From contig URYT01000079.1 of the NCBI GenBank assembly GCA_900552185.1, positions 1 through 8,192 on the forward strand: 8,192 bases of DNA. The letters are read 5' to 3'. Shown piece after piece: positions 5,843-8,192 of the stretch (positions within the stretch are counted from its first letter, which is position 1; each line of letters starts with the position of its first letter). The position numbers and the translations under genes are program-made. This stretch comes from an uncultured Collinsella sp. Its GTDB lineage: Bacteria; Actinomycetota; Coriobacteriia; Coriobacteriales; Coriobacteriaceae. The notes beneath the pieces are model-generated. The model had not been told where the DNA came from. It made no database searches and worked only from the letters and a program-made list of their open reading frames with translations.

Positions 5843-6217
5843 ATGAGTGAGCAGAATGCCAACCCGGTAGAGCTCTTTGGCATGCGCGTTGCCCACGTGG
5901 GCATCAACGCCACCGACCCGGCCGATGCCCTGGAGATCGCGGAACTGTTCTCGACGATGATGGGCCTGCCCGTCATCGAGACCCCGGTTTCGTACTTCAA
6001 TGATTCGCTGGTCGAGGTCATGAAGCAGAATGGTCGTGGCGCCAAGGGCCACATTGGCTTTGCCGTCAACGACATCGATGCGGCCGAGAAGTGGTTTGCC
6101 GAGCGCGGACTCGAGGTCAACGAGGAGTCGCGCGTGCTGCTGCCCGACGGCGGCACCAAGCTCGTGTACTTTAAGCGCGAGTTCGCCGGCTTTGCCGTGC
6201 ACCTGTGCCGCGAGTAG
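5843..6217 (+). CDS. VOC-superfamily (glyoxalase-like) protein, similar to KDPG-aldolase-associated VOC domain
   Basis: The 124-residue protein has two beta-alpha-beta-beta-beta modules: AHVGINATDPADALEIAELF (17-36) opens the first and GHIGFAVNDIDAAEKWF (69-85) the second. Likely metal-site positions are His18, Glu58 (LVEVMK) and His70. In the last strand FAVHLC offers His120 where many members have Glu. From memory, the segment VELFGMRVAHVGINA and the end GFAVHL closely resemble the VOC domain fused behind 2-dehydro-3-deoxy-phosphogluconate aldolase in some Clostridia; here the domain stands alone. That suggests sugar-acid metabolism, as inference. It starts 11 bases after the IIB gene with only a weak ribosome site, which points to coupled translation. 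A strong terminator follows. The fold is secure, but the substrate is unknown. Confidence 0.85.
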   Translation: MSEQNANPVELFGMRVAHVGINATDPADALEIAELFSTMMGLPVIETPVSYFNDSLVEVMKQNGRGAKGHIGFAVNDIDAAEKWFAERGLEVNEESRVLLPDGGTKLVYFKREFAGFAVHLCRE

Positions 6218-6239
6218 CGCACAAGTTGCTATAGTTAGC

Positions 6240-6276
6240 AAAAAGGGATAGGGCCGCGTGGCCCTATCCCTTTTTT
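6240..6276 (+). terminator. Strong rho-independent terminator, usable in both directions
   Basis: AAAAGGGATAGGGCC (6241-6255) pairs perfectly with 6260-6274 around a 4-base loop GCGT. Six T residues at 6271-6276 follow on the plus strand, and five A residues at 6240-6244 give a T run on the minus strand. It ends the IIB/VOC transcript and can also stop minus-strand transcripts coming from the two-component genes. Confidence 0.95.
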
Positions 6277-6316
6277 ATGCCGAGGGGTCGACTTCTGCGA
6301 CAGTCAAAAAACTGAA

Positions 6317-6490
6317 GTCTAATACTTTTCCGAGAAGTGAACGAGCAGAATCGGACCCCCGAAGCATCGACACTTTAAGGGTATCGTTTTCTGCGGTTTC
6401 GATACTAGAATCCTGCGATTTTGCCGACGAAAAATGTGGATGCTTCCGGGGTCCAAAAACAGACGTTCACTTCGCGGAAAAGTATTAGAC
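6317..6490. repeat. MITE-like element with 52-nt inverted arms, no coding capacity
   Basis: The left arm 6317-6368 (starting GTCTAATACTTTTCCGAGAA) is the reverse complement of the right arm 6439-6490. The outer 27 bases have a single mismatch. A block of about nine bases in the middle (6344-6352 and its partner) does not match, and the inner 16 bases match with one difference. Pairing continues loosely inward (GACACTTT against AAAATGTG). The central part holds another small inverted pair, GTATCG and CGATAC. No protein frame of interest fits inside. It sits between the terminator and the 3' end of the kinase gene, 21 bases from the kinase stop codon. No clear target-site duplication could be seen. 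Confidence 0.85.
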
Positions 6491-6511
6491 CTCGATTCAC
6501 GAGGGGGCTTC

Positions 6512-7807
6512 CTACCGCGGCAGGCGAATCGTAAAGCGGCTGCCGACGCCTTCGACCGAGGTCACGCCGATGACGCCGCCGTGGCTATCGACGATCCACT
6601 TGGCGATGGCGAGCCCCAGGCCCGAGCCCTGTGCGCCGGCATCGCGTGCGTTGTCAGCGCGGTAGAACCGCTCAAACGCGTGAGCTGCGGATTCCTGGTT
6701 CATGCCGATGCCCTCGTCCTCAACGCTTATGTCGATTGTGCCCGCGCCCGCATCCGGCGTTATGCCAAATGTGACGGTCGTTCCCGCGTCCGAATACTTG
6801 GCGGCGTTTTGCACGATCACGCGTAGCGCCTGCTTCACGAGTGCCACGTCGACGGGCGCGTCGCAGCGCGAATCGCTGACAAGCGCGGTGTCGTACGCCA
6901 GCCGATACGTGTGCGCGGTATCGATCATCTGCGATTCCTCGCATACCTCGCCGACCAGTGCGGCCAGGTTGGTATCCGCACGCCGCAGGACCGTGCGCCC
7001 GGCATCGCCGCGTGCCAAAAACAGCAGCTGCTCCACGAGCTCTTGCATGTGCTCGCTTTCGGCCTTGAGGGACGCGATGGATTCTGCCAGCACGTCCGGG
7101 TCGTCTTTGCCCCAGCGATCGAGCATGTTTACGTAACCCTGAATCACCGCGATGGGCGTGCGCAGCTCGTGGCTCGCATCGTTGACAAAGCGCATCTGTT
7201 GCAGTTTGGCCTCTTGCATCTGGCGCAGTAGGCGGTTGAGTGCAACCTCGATGCTTGCCAGGTCGGCGTCGCCGGTAGTGACGCTCGGCGAGTCGACGCT
7301 TGCGCGCTCGATGGCTTGCTCCAGTGTTTCCATCTTGCCGCCGGCGAGTTGCATGCGGCCGAGCTCGTCCACGCGCAGGGCCAGATCGTTGAGCGGCGCC
7401 ATGGTGCGGCGCACGCGGCGGGCGCCGCCGAGCATGTTGAGCACGCTGATGACCTGCCAACCCACAACGACAAGGTAGAGAGGCCATAGCGTGACGAGGT
7501 CCTGCGCGAGGGGGAAAGTCTTGGTGGTACGCGCAAGCTCGACGGTATAGGTGAGCGTTGTCAGGTCCCAGCCGCGCGCGGGCGTCAGCGTCATGCCGCG
7601 AACGGTGGCGCTGGGGATCCATCCTGCGGTAAACGCGCCGTTGGGCAGCGTCTGGTTGTATCCATAGACGAGGATCGCCGCCACAATCACTACTAGCAGC
7701 AGGTCGAGCCAAACGTAGCTCATCAGGCGGCGCCACATATGGCTCCAGTTGATGGCGCGGGCGATGGAGGTGACGCGTTTGGCCTCGGCGTTACGCGCGG
7801 CAGACAT
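6512..7807 (-). CDS. Two-component sensor histidine kinase
   Basis: This 431-residue membrane kinase should sense an outside signal and pass phosphate to the neighbouring OmpR-type regulator. Membrane helices are at about 33-49 (LDLLLVVIVAAILVYGY) and 106-123 (TLWPLYLVVVGWQVISVL), with about 55 residues outside between them. A HAMP-like linker runs at about 124-200. The dimerisation/phosphoacceptor box is NDASHELRTP with His213. The ATPase part has N box QNAAKYS (Asn334), G1 DEGIGM (364-369), F box FERFYR and G2 GSGLGLAIAK (394-403). All catalytic motifs are intact. The start at 7807 overlaps the regulator's 3' end by 17 bases and has GGGGTGGG just upstream. The same frame stays open up to 8161, but that part is Arg/Pro/Ser-rich shadow of the regulator. 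Starts at residues 24 or 29 are possible. The outer domain is short and gives no clue to the ligand. Confidence 0.95.
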   Translation of the reverse strand: MSAARNAEAKRVTSIARAINWSHMWRRLMSYVWLDLLLVVIVAAILVYGYNQTLPNGAFTAGWIPSATVRGMTLTPARGWDLTTLTYTVELARTTKTFPLAQDLVTLWPLYLVVVGWQVISVLNMLGGARRVRRTMAPLNDLALRVDELGRMQLAGGKMETLEQAIERASVDSPSVTTGDADLASIEVALNRLLRQMQEAKLQQMRFVNDASHELRTPIAVIQGYVNMLDRWGKDDPDVLAESIASLKAESEHMQELVEQLLFLARGDAGRTVLRRADTNLAALVGEVCEESQMIDTAHTYRLAYDTALVSDSRCDAPVDVALVKQALRVIVQNAAKYSDAGTTVTFGITPDAGAGTIDISVEDEGIGMNQESAAHAFERFYRADNARDAGAQGSGLGLAIAKWIVDSHGGVIGVTSVEGVGSRFTIRLPR

Positions 7808-8192
7808 AGCCCACCCCGCGCACGGTCTGGATGATGCGGGCGCCGCCGGCGTCCTCGATCTTGGCGCGTAGATGCGCGATGTGCACGTCGACGTTGTTGG
7901 TGTCGCCCATGTATTCGTAGCCCAGCGCTTCGTGCGCGATGCGTTCGCGCGTGAGCACGGTCTCGGCATGCGCCATAAGCAGGGCGAGGACATCGAACTC
8001 GCGGGCCGTGAGCGCAATGGGCGAGCCGCCGACCGTGACTTCGCGGCGGTCGGGGTCGAGCGCAACCGAGCCCACGGCGAGCGTGGCGGGGGAGAGCGAG
8101 GCGGAAACCTGGGTCGAGTCACTGACCGGGGGCATCGCAGTGGCGCCGACACCCGTGCCATTATCTACCCTACCCTCCTTATTTTTTATAAC
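7791..8192 (-). CDS. OmpR/PhoB-family response regulator, DNA-binding part; runs to window edge
   Basis: The visible part is a winged helix-turn-helix transcription domain. PIALTAREFDVLALLMAHAE, then LTRERIAHEALGYEY, then VDVHIAHLRAKIEDAGGARI and TVRGVGYVCRA follow the OmpR C-terminal pattern through the recognition helix to the hairpin wing. It should bind promoter DNA under control of the adjacent kinase. The frame is open to the edge of the window, with no stop and with only one possible in-frame start, the ATG at 8133-8135. That ATG lacks a ribosome site and would give a 114-residue protein without a receiver domain. The likelier reading is that the receiver domain lies beyond 8192 and that residues before 8135 are linker. 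Against this, bases 8174-8192 look non-coding (see the separate entry). The DNA-binding identity is secure; the 5' boundary is not. Confidence 0.75.
   Translation of the reverse strand, partial: VIKNKEGRVDNGTGVGATAMPPVSDSTQVSASLSPATLAVGSVALDPDRREVTVGGSPIALTAREFDVLALLMAHAETVLTRERIAHEALGYEYMGDTNNVDVHIAHLRAKIEDAGGARIIQTVRGVGYVCRA
8174..8190 (-). promoter_or_regulatory. Possible -10 and ribosome-binding site at the window edge
   Basis: On the minus strand TATAAA (8185-8190) is followed by a near-perfect Shine-Dalgarno AAGGAGG (8174-8180). The nearest ATG after it (8159-8161, 12 bases away) opens the wrong frame for the regulator; the in-frame ATG at 8135 is too far. It may be a real translation start region of a rearranged gene, or simply Lys-Asn-Lys-Glu-Gly codons in a longer regulator gene. 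Confidence 0.25.

Noticed and set aside
6512..8161. One continuous minus-strand frame of 549 codons covering regulator and kinase, with an ATG and a ribosome-like site upstream
   Set aside because: The first 118 codons are Arg/Pro/Ser-rich with no domain, while the overlapping frame encodes a clear winged-helix domain. The open frame is a by-product of high GC.

Overview
The window looks like chromosome of a high-GC Gram-positive bacterium of the Coriobacteriia, most like Collinsella. The reasons are GC-rich codon use, an enolase / FtsB-DivIC / Ppx-GppA gene order typical of Actinobacteria, and protein sequences of actinobacterial flavour. The assignment rests on recognition from memory, not on a search.

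Layout. (1) 1-2906, plus strand: the 3' two thirds of enolase, a clear intrinsic terminator, then a probable two-gene unit of a FtsB/DivIC-like septum protein and a Ppx/GppA phosphatase. (2) 2907-4640: an island-like stretch holding one minus-strand AAA ATPase/DUF4143 gene. It is bordered on both sides by copies of the same imperfect palindrome. A tandem REP-like repeat lies past the gene's 3' end, and an array of three hairpins with a 33-bp step lies before its 5' end. (3) 4591-5441, minus strand: a membrane-anchored helical-repeat protein of unknown function, then tRNA-Leu(UAA) and its terminator. (4) 5544-6276, plus strand: a tight pair of a galactitol-type PTS IIB protein and a small VOC-fold protein, closed by a strong terminator usable in both directions. 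(5) 6317-6490: a 174-bp non-coding element with two 52-nt inverted arms, resembling a MITE. (6) 6512-8192, minus strand: an OmpR-type two-component pair. The regulator gene touches the window edge, and only its DNA-binding part is visible.

How the genes relate. Enolase, septum protein and phosphatase are housekeeping genes in a conserved actinobacterial neighbourhood; the DUF501 gene often found between the last two is absent. The IIB/VOC pair hints at uptake or sensing of a sugar or sugar acid, because the VOC domain resembles the one fused to some KDPG aldolases. The kinase and regulator overlap by 17 nt and should work together. No new multi-gene system is proven here. The most unusual material is non-coding: three different families of palindromic elements, two of them clustered around the ATPase gene and the tRNA-Leu.
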